A stretch of 64,000 bases of DNA, taken from assembly GCF_001613225.1 (NCBI RefSeq), contig NZ_BDBY01000207.1, positions 1 through 64,000 of the forward strand, written 5' to 3'. Below the pieces are notes generated by a model. It was not told the DNA's origin. It ran no database searches and saw only the letters and a list, made by a program, of their open reading frames with translations. The DNA is from Nocardia pseudovaccinii NBRC 100343 (GTDB lineage Bacteria; Actinomycetota; Actinomycetes; Mycobacteriales; Mycobacteriaceae). A program made the translations under genes and the position numbers. This document shows positions 52,122 through 60,870 of this stretch, piece by piece; positions within the stretch are counted from its first letter, which is position 1; the number at the start of each line of letters is the position of its first letter.

Positions 52122-52850
52122 ATGAAGATTCACAGATCGGCCTGGACAGCAGCGATCACTGTGGCTGCCGTCGCAACGGGCATGGCCACCGCGTCAGCTG
52201 AACCGGAACCGACCGCGCCGCCGGTGACCTACCGCGCGAACGTGGTCGACAAGTCGGTGATCGCCACGCTCGAGGGCGGGGTGTTCACGCTGGCGAAGGA
52301 CACCCTGTCGGTCTCGGTGCTCGACTCTCTCGGCCACGTGCTGGATGCGATGCCCTTGTCGTACCGCATCGATGGGCAGACCTTGCCGATCCGCTCCGAG
52401 ATCTCCAGTGACGGGCGCACTCTGACCCTCACCCCCGACACCGACGGGATCCGGCGTGACGCTCTGCAACCGGTCGCCTCGCCGCTGGAGAACCAGTTGG
52501 CGATGAACGATCTGATCAACAGCGTGAGCATCGGCACCTCCCTGGGGAGCCTCGTCGGCACCGCCATCGGCGCGATCGCCGGCATCGGCGTCGGATTCGT
52601 GATCGCCGGCGCGGCCTGCGCGGTCATCGCCCTGGCCTGTGTCGTGACCGTGCTACCGATCGTCGCTTTGGTCGGCGCGGTAGGAGGTTTGGCCGGAGCG
52701 GTCCTCGCCGGGGGCCCGACCGCGGCCTACGCGCTCTACGAATACGTGACCGCGATGCGGGCCGAACCGGGCCAGACCAAGTACGCCCCGCAGGTCCAGG
52801 GCAAGCCGGGTGGAATCCCCGCGCCCGCCGCCGCCCCGCAAGAGCAGTAA
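52122..52850 (+). CDS. Secreted nocardial protein with glycine-zipper segment, copy 1
   Basis: A 242-residue protein from ATG 52122 (GAGGAAAT ribosome site). A signal peptide (KIHRSAWTAAITVAAVATG, cleavage near ASAEP) leads to a beta-rich domain (ANVVDKSVIATLEGGVFTL, SVLDSLGHVLDAMPLSYRI), then PVASPLENQLAMNDL and a long Gly/Ala hydrophobic segment (GTAIGAIAGIGVGFVIAGA). It is a paralogue of the next gene. Function unknown; exported, possibly membrane or envelope associated. Confidence 0.8.
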   Translation: MKIHRSAWTAAITVAAVATGMATASAEPEPTAPPVTYRANVVDKSVIATLEGGVFTLAKDTLSVSVLDSLGHVLDAMPLSYRIDGQTLPIRSEISSDGRTLTLTPDTDGIRRDALQPVASPLENQLAMNDLINSVSIGTSLGSLVGTAIGAIAGIGVGFVIAGAACAVIALACVVTVLPIVALVGAVGGLAGAVLAGGPTAAYALYEYVTAMRAEPGQTKYAPQVQGKPGGIPAPAAAPQEQ

Positions 52851-52867
52851 GGACCGAGGTTCGCGCA

Positions 52868-53629
52868 ATGAAACTCGGAACAACAACCCTCACCGTGGCG
52901 GCGACGATCGCTGCGGCCTCGGTGGCGACAGTACCGGCGAATGCCGACCCGACTCCCGAGGACCACTATCGCCTCGAGGTCATCGGCCATTCGGTGATCA
53001 CGACCCTCGACCGCGGCACCTTCTCACTCGCCCCGGACCAGCAGTCGGTGGTCATGCTCGATCGTGACGGCCAACTGCTGACCACCCTGCCGCTGACCTT
53101 CACCCTTGATGGGGAACACCACCAGATCGGGCAAACCATCTCCGACGGCGGCCGGGTGCTGGCGCTCACGCCCGATGTCGCGGCGCTTCGCGCGGACGGC
53201 ACCCAGCCTGTTGCCTCGCCGCTGGAAGAACAACTCGCACTCGACGATCTGTCCAGCAACCTGTTCCGCGGAGCGATCGCGGGCACTCTGGTAGGTCTCG
53301 CCGTCGGGGCCGTGGTCGGCGGCGTACTCGGGCTGGGCTCGTGCCTGCTCGTCGGCCCAGGGTGCCTGGCCACAGCACCTGCGATCATTCTCGCCTTCGC
53401 CGGTGGCGGCAGCCTGGTCGGCACGCTGCTCGCGGGCGGAGTCGGACTGGCCGATGGACTGTGGAAGTACATCATCACCCGCCAGGCTCCGCCCGGCCAG
53501 AGCCCCTACGCCAATCAAGACGGACTGCTCGACCCGGACGGGACTGGCGTCCCCGATGCCAACCTCCGCTTGCCCAGCGGCTCGGCCGGTGCGCTCAGGA
53601 GCGGCTCCTCGAGCGGCTCCGGTCACTGA
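52868..53629 (+). CDS. Secreted nocardial protein with glycine-zipper segment, copy 2
   Basis: A 253-residue paralogue of the preceding protein, 18 bp downstream. It has the same order: signal peptide (LTVAATIAAASVATVPANA), VIGHSVITTLDRGTFSL, VMLDRDGQLLTTLPLTFTL, PVASPLEEQLALDDL, and a Gly-rich hydrophobic part (GTLVGLAVGAVVGGVLGLG). The C-terminus is Gly/Ser-rich and disordered. The pair is a tandem duplication that has diverged considerably. Confidence 0.8.
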   Translation: MKLGTTTLTVAATIAAASVATVPANADPTPEDHYRLEVIGHSVITTLDRGTFSLAPDQQSVVMLDRDGQLLTTLPLTFTLDGEHHQIGQTISDGGRVLALTPDVAALRADGTQPVASPLEEQLALDDLSSNLFRGAIAGTLVGLAVGAVVGGVLGLGSCLLVGPGCLATAPAIILAFAGGGSLVGTLLAGGVGLADGLWKYIITRQAPPGQSPYANQDGLLDPDGTGVPDANLRLPSGSAGALRSGSSSGSGH

Positions 53630-53644
53630 TCAGGCCATCCGACC

Positions 53645-53684
53645 GGCCCCGTCACCGCTGCCACCCCTCGGCGGTGGCGGGGCC
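53645..53684 (+). terminator. Strong hairpin after the secreted-protein pair
   Basis: GGCCCCGTCACCGC pairs with GCGGTGGCGGGGCC (13 Watson-Crick pairs and one wobble) around a 12-nt loop, 15 bp after the stop at 53629. No T-run follows. The remaining gap to 53907 shows no gene. Confidence 0.55.
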
Positions 53685-53907
53685 CGAAGGACCCGGGCCC
53701 GTGGCGGAAACGTCGTGAGCCGGAACCGATCCTGCACGGACCGATCGATTTCATCAGGGTCGATCGGTGATCGGCACCGGCTGCGACTCTGCGCCTCCGA
53801 CACGGGCCCGGGCTCCTTTTCGAAGTCACGAGGCAGGCGGCCTGCGCGTGTTCCTGACGTCCGCCCGCCTCCGCACATTTCGCATATGACATGTACCTGG
53901 AGCTACT

Positions 53908-55818
53908 TTGAGCACCACCTCGGCCCATCATGGGCCTTCGCGATGGATCCGATCTCGTTGGGCGCGTCTGGTTCTCGCCGCGATCATCACTCTGCCTCTG
54001 GCCTTCTCGGCGCTGTACATGTGGGCAATGTGGGATCCGACCAAGACCGTCCACAAAATGCCGGTGGCGTTGGTGAACTCCGACAAGCCGGTAGGGGAGG
54101 GCGACAAGCGGCTGGCCGCCGGTGACCGCGTAATCGGCACTCTCTTGTCGACCAAGCCCGTCGATTTCGCCCTCGTCGACCACGAAACCGCCACGCGCGG
54201 ACTGCAATCGGGTGACTACTACTTCGTGGTGGAGATCCCCGCCGACTTCAGTGCGAGCGTCACGCGGTTCGCTCAACCGACGGCGAATCCCGCTCGGATC
54301 GAGATCACCTACAACGACAACATCACCACCATGGCGTCCTCGACCGGCGCGCGGGTGATGACCGCGGTCGAAAACGCTGTGCGGAAAGGACTTGCCGCAC
54401 AAGCGGTCAGCACCGTGCTGACCGGATTGAACTCGGCCGGGACCGGGCTGCGCTCGGCCGCTGACGGCGCCGGCCAACTGCACGACGGCACCACACGGCT
54501 CGCAGCCGGAGCCGACACACTGGCCACCGGCATCGATACCCAGCTGGCCCCCGGAATCGCCGCGGCCGCGACCGGAGGAGCACAGCTCGCGGCGGGCGCC
54601 AATGAACTGTCCACCGGTCTGACCACCCTGCAGACCGGCACCGGCACCGTCGGTGCCGGTGCACAACGACTCTCCGACGGCATCAGCCGACTGGTCGGAC
54701 TCATCGACCGCAACGGTGATCTGGCCGCCCGGGCCGAAACTCTCACCCGACAGCTGTCCGGTAACCCGGACGCGCTGAGTCACGACGCGGCGGGCATCCT
54801 GAGCAATCTCTCCTCGGTGTTGAACGGACTGCAGGATTTGCAATCCGGTGGACGGGAGCTGGCGCGCCAGCTCAACGACCCGACCGCCGACTATCGCGGC
54901 GGCGTCGACAAACTCGCTGCCGGAGGCACTCGCCTGGCCGACGGCACCGACCGGCTCGCCACCGGGCTGGGACAGCTCGACAACGGAATGACCAAGGTCA
55001 GCACCGGTATCCAGCAACTGCAGAACGGCACCCACGAACTCGACAACGGCGCCGGCCGACTGGCGACCGGGCTGCGCGACGGCGCAACACGTTTGCCCGA
55101 CCTGAACGACCCCACCGCACGTGATCGCATGGCCACCTTGCTGGCCACACCCGTCACCGCCGAATCCAAGAACGTCGCCCCCGCCCGCCACCTCGGCCCA
55201 GGTGCCGCGCCCGCGCTGCTGGCCATCGGCACCATGCTGCTGACAATACTGGTGTGGATGACCTTCCAAGCCCATCGCGAACACGAGCTGTCCAGGCATA
55301 CAACCGAATCCGAGTCCCGTAGCAGCCGCCTGCGCCATGCCGCGCGCCGGATGGCGGCGGTCACCGCGGTCAGCATGATCGCCTCCGCTGGGCTCGCCGC
55401 TGGTCTGTGGAAGACGCTCTCACCCCAGCCCGCACCGGAAACCCTGTGGATGGTCGCCGCTGTCGTGCTCCTCGCGACCATCATGTCGGCAGCTCTCGTC
55501 GGTGCGGCATTCACACTGTTCGGATACGTTGCCGGAACAATGATTTCACTCGCCGCGCTGATGCTGCAGGTCTTCTCTTTCGGTGGCGTCTGGATGATCG
55601 AAACCGTCCCCGCACCGTTTCGCTGGCTGCACTACATCGCACCGTTGAGCTATGTGCGCGGCGGCTTGATCGCCGGGTTCAACGGCACCGACGGCTTCTG
55701 GTCCGCCGCCGCCGCGATGCTCACCATCGCGACACTGGCGCTCGCAGTCACCGTTCTCGCGCAGCGGAAGGGGATGAGCCGCTACCCACACCGGGTCGCC
55801 GGACCTGAAACGGCCTAA
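53908..55818 (+). CDS. YhgE/Pip-type membrane protein
   Basis: A 636-residue protein starting at TTG 53908. It has one N-terminal membrane helix (LVLAAIITLPLAFSALYMWA), the family segment MPVALVNSDKPVGEGDKRL, a long periplasmic stretch of L-x2-G-x3-L repeats (GAGQLHDGTTRLAAGADTLA and many more), and about five C-terminal ABC-2-like helices ending LHYIAPLSYVRGGLIAGFNG. YhgE/Pip and EsaA-like proteins are linked to type VII secretion or export of envelope material. Substrate unknown. Confidence 0.88.
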   Translation: MSTTSAHHGPSRWIRSRWARLVLAAIITLPLAFSALYMWAMWDPTKTVHKMPVALVNSDKPVGEGDKRLAAGDRVIGTLLSTKPVDFALVDHETATRGLQSGDYYFVVEIPADFSASVTRFAQPTANPARIEITYNDNITTMASSTGARVMTAVENAVRKGLAAQAVSTVLTGLNSAGTGLRSAADGAGQLHDGTTRLAAGADTLATGIDTQLAPGIAAAATGGAQLAAGANELSTGLTTLQTGTGTVGAGAQRLSDGISRLVGLIDRNGDLAARAETLTRQLSGNPDALSHDAAGILSNLSSVLNGLQDLQSGGRELARQLNDPTADYRGGVDKLAAGGTRLADGTDRLATGLGQLDNGMTKVSTGIQQLQNGTHELDNGAGRLATGLRDGATRLPDLNDPTARDRMATLLATPVTAESKNVAPARHLGPGAAPALLAIGTMLLTILVWMTFQAHREHELSRHTTESESRSSRLRHAARRMAAVTAVSMIASAGLAAGLWKTLSPQPAPETLWMVAAVVLLATIMSAALVGAAFTLFGYVAGTMISLAALMLQVFSFGGVWMIETVPAPFRWLHYIAPLSYVRGGLIAGFNGTDGFWSAAAAMLTIATLALAVTVLAQRKGMSRYPHRVAGPETA

Positions 55819-55822
55819 AAAA

Positions 55823-55838
55823 GTAGTTGGTTAACCAC
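55823..55838. promoter_or_regulatory. Second copy of the 43.8-kb TetR operator
   Basis: GTAGTTGGTTAACCAC matches the reverse complement of the site at 43843-43858 in 14 of 16 positions, and the A/T-rich flanks match too (CACATTATTTCTGATAG here, CACATAATTTTTTCTGCTAG there). It directly follows the YhgE stop. Confidence 0.65.
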
Positions 55839-55862
55839 ATTATTTCTGATAGTCTAACCGCC

Positions 55863-55966
55863 GTGGACGCACGCCACATCGACCCTCGATCAGCAGCGCT
55901 CGGAGCTGTCCCATGACGCACTTGTTCAACGACGAGTTCATCACCGAACACGGACACGCCAGATGA
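55863..55966 (+). pseudogene. Relic of a tetR-like 5' end and a second short fragment
   Basis: GTG 55863 corresponds by position and surrounding sequence to the GTG start of the tetR at 43815; the frame reads VDARHIDPRSAALGAVP and stops at 55916. A second frame (ATG 55913, overlapping) reads MTHLFNDEFITEHGHAR and stops at 55966. Both look like beginnings of deleted genes. The rest of 55967-56157 holds nothing I can support. Confidence 0.5.
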
Positions 55967-56157
55967 CACTTCGGTACCGCAGTACGCCACGGGACCTTGG
56001 AAAGGCCTGCCGCAATAGGATTCTGGTGGTCGTGCTGAGTCGGGAAGGGCGACCTCGGCGCAGCCATCACCGACCTACCCGTCGGCTCGCGCATACGCGA
56101 CAATCGGTCGAATTCCATGCCTGTTCAATCTTGCGTTGCCTCATGAGTCGATAGGTC

Positions 56158-56379
56158 ATGACCAGCGAAGGGTGGTTCCCGACCACAGGCAATGTGCACC
56201 TGCGGGTATGGCTTGCCGACATGGCGTTCGACTACACGGCCACGGCGGTGGCGGTCCCCAACTTGATCGAGGATTGGATGCGAAAGCATTGGTACACAAT
56301 CGAATTGATCCACGACACCACCGATGACTATGTGCAGCTGCCGCACTTGCCGTGTGAACGATTGTTCCTCGGGCCGTGA
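56158..56379 (+). CDS. Small hypothetical protein
   Basis: A 73-residue frame from ATG 56158: GNVHLRVWLADMAFDYTATA, VPNLIEDWMRKHWYTIELIH then DYVQLPHLPCERLFLGP. Amino acid use looks coding. No family recognised; similar small proteins lie at 36412-36852. Confidence 0.5.
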   Translation: MTSEGWFPTTGNVHLRVWLADMAFDYTATAVAVPNLIEDWMRKHWYTIELIHDTTDDYVQLPHLPCERLFLGP

Positions 56380-56565
56380 CCGGCAGCTCCGAGGCGCCGT
56401 CGAGCGAGGTCGACCGACCAATGTCCCGAGCGATGGCGACACCGGCGTTGTGCCTGCCGCACGTCGGGACAGGGGCCGAACGCGGCATCGGTGCGGCGAT
56501 GGCGGTCGCGCGCTCGCGGGACGCAGTCCATCCGAGTTGCCGCACCGTCGAAAACGGAGGATGCG

Positions 56566-56841
56566 ATGGCGTTGACCGAGCCACAGGCCAAAGTCCTTGC
56601 CGCGCTCGCGATTCTGGGTCCCATGCAATCACTGACTGTACGCGAGCTGTGCGGGCACGCGGGACGCAAGGACTCGGCGACGCGAGCCGCCCTGCGAGGA
56701 CTCGCGGATTCCGGTCTCGCCCACGGCTCCCGGCCCCCGCCGGCCAGGTGGCGGATCACCGCACGTGGGCGCGCGCTACTGCTGATGCCGAGGTACCGCG
56801 AGTACCTGTCGCAGGTTTCGGCGAACAGGCACCGGCGGTGA
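56566..56841 (+). CDS. Small winged-helix DNA-binding protein
   Basis: A 91-residue protein from ATG 56566 with AACGGAGGA as ribosome site. It reads LTEPQAKVLAALAILGPMQSL, TVRELCGHAGRKDSATRAALR, GLADSGLAHGSR and ARWRITARGRALL, the helix-turn-helix plus wing of a MarR/ArsR-type domain. No dimerisation helix follows. Its stop overlaps the next start as GTGA, coupling it to the broken gene at 56838. Confidence 0.7.
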   Translation: MALTEPQAKVLAALAILGPMQSLTVRELCGHAGRKDSATRAALRGLADSGLAHGSRPPPARWRITARGRALLLMPRYREYLSQVSANRHRR

Positions 56842-57100
56842 GACCGACGCCGACCGCGATCGGTCACCTGCGCACGGACAGATTCGGCGTCTCCCGGGAA
56901 TGGTACGAGATTCAGTCCGCAGTAGGGCAAAACGACTCGGCTACGACTTGGCCGAGACCGTGACGTTCGACGCGATCACTGCCCCCGACGGGCGGCTGCT
57001 GAACGTGGTCCAGGCCCTCGATGTCGAGGCGGTGATCGCGGCGAGCCGCACGTCCTTCAACCCCATGTGTCACAACCTAGGAATGACGGTGCTGTTATGA
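56838..57100 (+). pseudogene. Frameshifted paralogue of the 35678 protein
   Basis: GTG 56838 opens TPTAIGHLRTDRFGVSREWY-EIQ, matching the start of the 35678 family. The match then moves into the next frame at about 56910-56920 with SRAKRLGYDLAETVTFDAIT, LLNVVQALDVEAVIAAS, and stops at 57100. A small indel explains it. Its last codons overlap the start of the membrane protein gene as ATGA. Confidence 0.65.
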
Positions 57101-58401
57101 CGAATCCGCAAGAGGGCGAGCAAACGACCAGTTGGCGTTCGGTCGTGCGTGTATGGCTCGTGCCGGCTGTAGTGGTTTCGCTGCTCATGGGCCTGCTGGC
57201 GACGATGTATCTCTCGTATGTGGTCGATCCGGGGAAGCATCTGCACAGTTTTCCGATCGCGCTGGTGGATCAGGACAGCGGAGATGTGATCGGCGGGAAG
57301 CCGACCAATGTGGGTAAGCAGATCAGTGATGCGCTGGTGCAGCAGATTCCTGGTGACAAGATCGACCTGCGGGTGCTCGGCATCAACGAGGCGCAGCTTC
57401 AGTTGGATTCGGGCGATGTGTACGGGGCGATCGTCATTCCGAGCGACTTCACCAAGCGGCTCGGAATTTTCGCCACCGCCAGCGTGGTGCCCGGCGAAGT
57501 AACCCAGCCGATCATCACGGTGTACACCAATCCGCGGACCGGGTCGTTCTCCGCGCAGGTCGTGCAGACCATCGCGGAGAACGCACTGAATCAAGCCAAT
57601 CTGACTGTGGGCAAACAGCTCACCGACAACGTGCAGACCCAACTGCAAAGCTCCGGTGGCGGGCAAACGCCGGAGCTGGTCGGCCTCAGCCGATTGATGC
57701 TGTCCAAGCCGATCGATGTTGTCGTCAGCCCGTTCCATCCGCTGCCGTCGGGTACGGGCGGTGGATTGACGGCGTTCTTCTACACGGTGATGGTGCTGCT
57801 GGCCGGATTCACCGGCGCCATGGTGATCAACGGGATGGTCGATTCGTCGCTCGGTTTCGCACCGACCGAATTCGGTCCCTGGTACGTGCACTATCCGCCG
57901 ACGCCGATTTCCCGGCTGCGGACATTGCTGCTGAAGTGGGGCGTGATCACCGCCACCGCGCCGGTCGCGGCCGGGATATTCATGGCGGTCGGGCATTGGC
58001 TCGATATGCCGATCGAGCGGCCGCTGCTGCTGTTCCTCTACAGCACCTTCGCCATCATCGCGGTCGGCGTCACCGCGCTGTCGATCGTGTCAGCGCTCGG
58101 CACCCTTGGTCTGCTGGTCAACCTCGTCCTGTTCATCGTGCTCGGCCTGCCGTCCTCCGGCGGCACCATTCCGGTCGAGGCGCTTCCGAAATCCGTTGCC
58201 TGGCTTGCCCAGTTCGAACCGATGCACCAGGTGTACCTCGGCATCAGGGCCATCCTGTACTTCAACGCCGACGGCTCCGCCGGATTTACTCGTGCGATCT
58301 GGATGACCCTGCTGGGCATGGTCATCGGCTTGGTCCTGGGCAGTGCTGTGACGCGTTATTACGACTGGAAGGAGTTACACCGCGCACCCGCGCAATCCTG
58401 A
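57097..58401 (+). CDS. DUF3533/YhgE-like membrane protein
   Basis: A 434-residue protein from ATG 57097. One N-terminal helix (LVPAVVVSLLMGLLATMYLS), then HSFPIALVDQDSGDVIGGKP and VYGAIVIPSDFTKRLGIF, and five or so C-terminal helices (FFYTVMVLLAGFTGAMVING, LFLYSTFAIIAVGVTALSIV). It has the YhgE/DUF3533 plan without the long repeat stretch of the gene at 53908. It may export or transfer envelope molecules. Confidence 0.8.
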   Translation: MTNPQEGEQTTSWRSVVRVWLVPAVVVSLLMGLLATMYLSYVVDPGKHLHSFPIALVDQDSGDVIGGKPTNVGKQISDALVQQIPGDKIDLRVLGINEAQLQLDSGDVYGAIVIPSDFTKRLGIFATASVVPGEVTQPIITVYTNPRTGSFSAQVVQTIAENALNQANLTVGKQLTDNVQTQLQSSGGGQTPELVGLSRLMLSKPIDVVVSPFHPLPSGTGGGLTAFFYTVMVLLAGFTGAMVINGMVDSSLGFAPTEFGPWYVHYPPTPISRLRTLLLKWGVITATAPVAAGIFMAVGHWLDMPIERPLLLFLYSTFAIIAVGVTALSIVSALGTLGLLVNLVLFIVLGLPSSGGTIPVEALPKSVAWLAQFEPMHQVYLGIRAILYFNADGSAGFTRAIWMTLLGMVIGLVLGSAVTRYYDWKELHRAPAQS

Positions 58402-58477
58402 TGACCGCGTAGTCCTGATGATCACTTGGGCAATGCCTGATGTCACGCACCGAGGTGGTGACAACAGGATCCTTCGG

Positions 58478-59689
58478 CTACTCGAGCCGTTCGAACACCG
58501 CCGCGAGTCCCTGACCGCCGCCGATACACATGGTTTCGAGGCCGTACCGGGCTTCGCGGCGCTGCATTTCGCGAAGGAGGGTGGCGAGGATCCGGGCACC
58601 GGTGGCGCCGACCGGGTGGCCGAGCGAAATGCCGGAGCCGTTGGGGTTCAGGCGCGGGTCGTCGGGTTCGAGTCCCCACTGTCGCGATACGGCGAGAACC
58701 TGGGCGGCGAATGCCTCGTTGAGTTCGATGACATCGATATCGTCGAGGGAGAGCCCGGCCCGGTCGAGGGCCGAAGCGGTGGCGGGGACCGGCCCGATCC
58801 CCATGGTGGCGGGGGCGACACCGGCGACCGCCCACGACCGCAGCCGAGCCAGCGGACGCAGGCCGAGCCGATCGGCGGTATCCGGGGTGGTGACGAGACA
58901 CAGTGCGGCCCCGTCGTTCTGACCGCTGGCGTTCCCGGCGGTCACGGTTGCATCGGGGTCCACATTTGCACGGATCGGGCGCAGCCGCGCCAGTGATTCG
59001 GCGGTCGTGTCGGCACGCGGATGTTCATCGGTATCGATCTGGATCGGCTCGGATCGGCGCTGCGGTACGGAGATCGGCACGATCTCGTCGGTGAAGCGGC
59101 CCGCGCGCTGCGCGGCCACGGCCCGCTGATGCGACTGGACGGCAAGCGCGTCCTGATCGATGCGGCTGATCGAGTATTCGGCGCGCAGATTCTCCGCGGT
59201 CTCGATCATGCCGCCGGGCACCGGGAAGTTCTCGCCACCCGCGGTGACCCGGGCACGGACGAGACGATCGGCGAGTGCGAACCCGTCGCCGGTGACGCCC
59301 CAGCGCATGCCGGTGGCATAGAACTCGGTGTCGCTCATGGACTCCACGCCGCCCGCGAGGATGACGTCACCGGCTCCGGTCGAGACCTGCATGCAGGCCT
59401 GCAGCACCGCCTGCAAGCCTGATCCGCACCGACGATCGACCTGCAGGCCGGGCACGTCGATGCCGAGTCCGGCGTCGAGAGCGGCGACGCGTCCGATGGC
59501 CGGGGCCTCCCCGTTGGGTCCGGCCTGACCGAGGATGACATCGTCGATCACTCTGCCGGCGATTCCGGTGCGGCGCATCAGTTCGGTGATCACGGCCGCG
59601 GCCAGCTGCTGGGGCGCAAGGTTTTTGAACACTCCGCCGAATCGGCCGACAGGAGTCCGGAGGGGTTCGCAGATGACCGCATCACGCAT
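58478..59689 (-). CDS. Thiolase (acetyl-CoA C-acyltransferase)
   Basis: A 403-residue thiolase: DRRCGSGLQAVLQA, ELNEAFAAQVLAV, GHPVGATGARIL and CIGGGQGLAAVFE give Cys, His and Cys. Close paralogue of the one at 30004. It is the last gene of the minus-strand beta-oxidation operon, 26 bp after the ACAD stop. Confidence 0.92.
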   Translation of the reverse strand: MRDAVICEPLRTPVGRFGGVFKNLAPQQLAAAVITELMRRTGIAGRVIDDVILGQAGPNGEAPAIGRVAALDAGLGIDVPGLQVDRRCGSGLQAVLQACMQVSTGAGDVILAGGVESMSDTEFYATGMRWGVTGDGFALADRLVRARVTAGGENFPVPGGMIETAENLRAEYSISRIDQDALAVQSHQRAVAAQRAGRFTDEIVPISVPQRRSEPIQIDTDEHPRADTTAESLARLRPIRANVDPDATVTAGNASGQNDGAALCLVTTPDTADRLGLRPLARLRSWAVAGVAPATMGIGPVPATASALDRAGLSLDDIDVIELNEAFAAQVLAVSRQWGLEPDDPRLNPNGSGISLGHPVGATGARILATLLREMQRREARYGLETMCIGGGQGLAAVFERLE

Positions 59690-59715
59690 GGCAGGATCCT
59701 CGAAAATTATTGGGG

Positions 59716-60870
59716 TTACAGGGCATTGATGCCGGTGAGCGACCGGCCGATGATCAGTTTCTGGATTTGACTCGTGCCCTCGTAGAGGGTCAGCACCCTG
59801 GCGTCGCGCAGGTACTTGCCCATCGGGTACTCGTCGATGAAGCCGTAGCCACCGAATACCTGCAGACAGTTGTTGCTGACTCGTACCGCGGTCTCGCTGG
59901 CGGAAAGTTTGGCCATCGAAGATGCCAGCCGGACTTCCTCTTTTGGGGCCCCGGAATCAGCCAGCAAGGCCGCTTTCCAGGTGAGCAGGCGCGCGGCCTC
60001 GATGTCGAGCGCCGAGTCCGCGAGCAATTCCTGCACCAGTTGCTTAGTGGCGATCGGCTGCCCGAACTGGGTGCGTTCGGTGGAGTACCGGACCGCGGCG
60101 TCGAGGGCGGCCTGAGCGAGGCCGACACTGCCGGCGGCGACCGAAATGCGGCCCTTGGTCAACGCGCCGAGCGCGATGGACAGGCCCTGACCGATTGCGC
60201 CGAGGCGCGCGGAGTCGGGTATGCGGACAGCGTCCAGGGACAGGGTGGCGGTGGCCTGGCCACGCAGTCCGAGTTTGCCATGGATCGTGGTGGCAGTGAA
60301 TCCCGTTGTATCCGTGGGTACCAGGAAAGCGGTGATGCCTTTACCGCCGTCCGGCGAGGTGCGCGCGAACACCAGCGCCACCGACGCCCAGGTGCCGTTG
60401 GTGATGAAGATCTTCTCTCCCGACAGCACCCACTCGTCACCGTCGCGGGCGGCGCGGGTGCGCAGCGAACCGGGATCGGAACCGCTGTCAGGCTCTGTGA
60501 GAGCGAAGCACCCCAGCGCGCGACCGGAGGTCAGCTCGGGCAGCCACCATTGCTTCTGTTCCTCGGTGCCGTACGCAGCGATCGTCTTGCTCACCAAACC
60601 CAATGACACCGAGACGATCCCGCGGACCGCCGAATCACCGCGGCCCAGTTCCTCACAGACCAGGATGTAGGACATCAGATCGACCTCGGTGCCGCCGTAG
60701 CGTTCGTCGATACCGAGGCCCAGGAATCCGAGCTCTCCGAGCCGGGTGACGATCCCGGGGTCGACCGATTCGGCACGATCCCAGTCGCGAGCGTGCGGGA
60801 CGACTTCTCTTTCGACGAAATCCGCTGCCAGTTCTTTTATTTCGCGGTGCGTGTCGTCAAGCAGGAGCAT
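59716..60870 (-). CDS. Acyl-CoA dehydrogenase
   Basis: A 384-residue ACAD: LGIDERYGGTEVDLMSYI, GCFALTEPDSGSDPGSL, GEKIFITNGTWASVAL, YSTERTQFGQPIATKQ, FGGYGFIDEYPMGKYLRD, LYEGTSQIQ with the catalytic Glu. Its start overlaps the end of the 3-hydroxyacyl-CoA dehydrogenase gene by 14 bp. One of two ACADs in the operon, likely with different chain-length or branching preference. Confidence 0.92.
   Translation of the reverse strand: MLLLDDTHREIKELAADFVEREVVPHARDWDRAESVDPGIVTRLGELGFLGLGIDERYGGTEVDLMSYILVCEELGRGDSAVRGIVSVSLGLVSKTIAAYGTEEQKQWWLPELTSGRALGCFALTEPDSGSDPGSLRTRAARDGDEWVLSGEKIFITNGTWASVALVFARTSPDGGKGITAFLVPTDTTGFTATTIHGKLGLRGQATATLSLDAVRIPDSARLGAIGQGLSIALGALTKGRISVAAGSVGLAQAALDAAVRYSTERTQFGQPIATKQLVQELLADSALDIEAARLLTWKAALLADSGAPKEEVRLASSMAKLSASETAVRVSNNCLQVFGGYGFIDEYPMGKYLRDARVLTLYEGTSQIQKLIIGRSLTGINAL

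Noticed and set aside
53623..55338. Minus-strand open frame of 571 codons across the YhgE gene
   Set aside because: It mirrors the Gly-rich repeats of the real gene; no start context and no family match.
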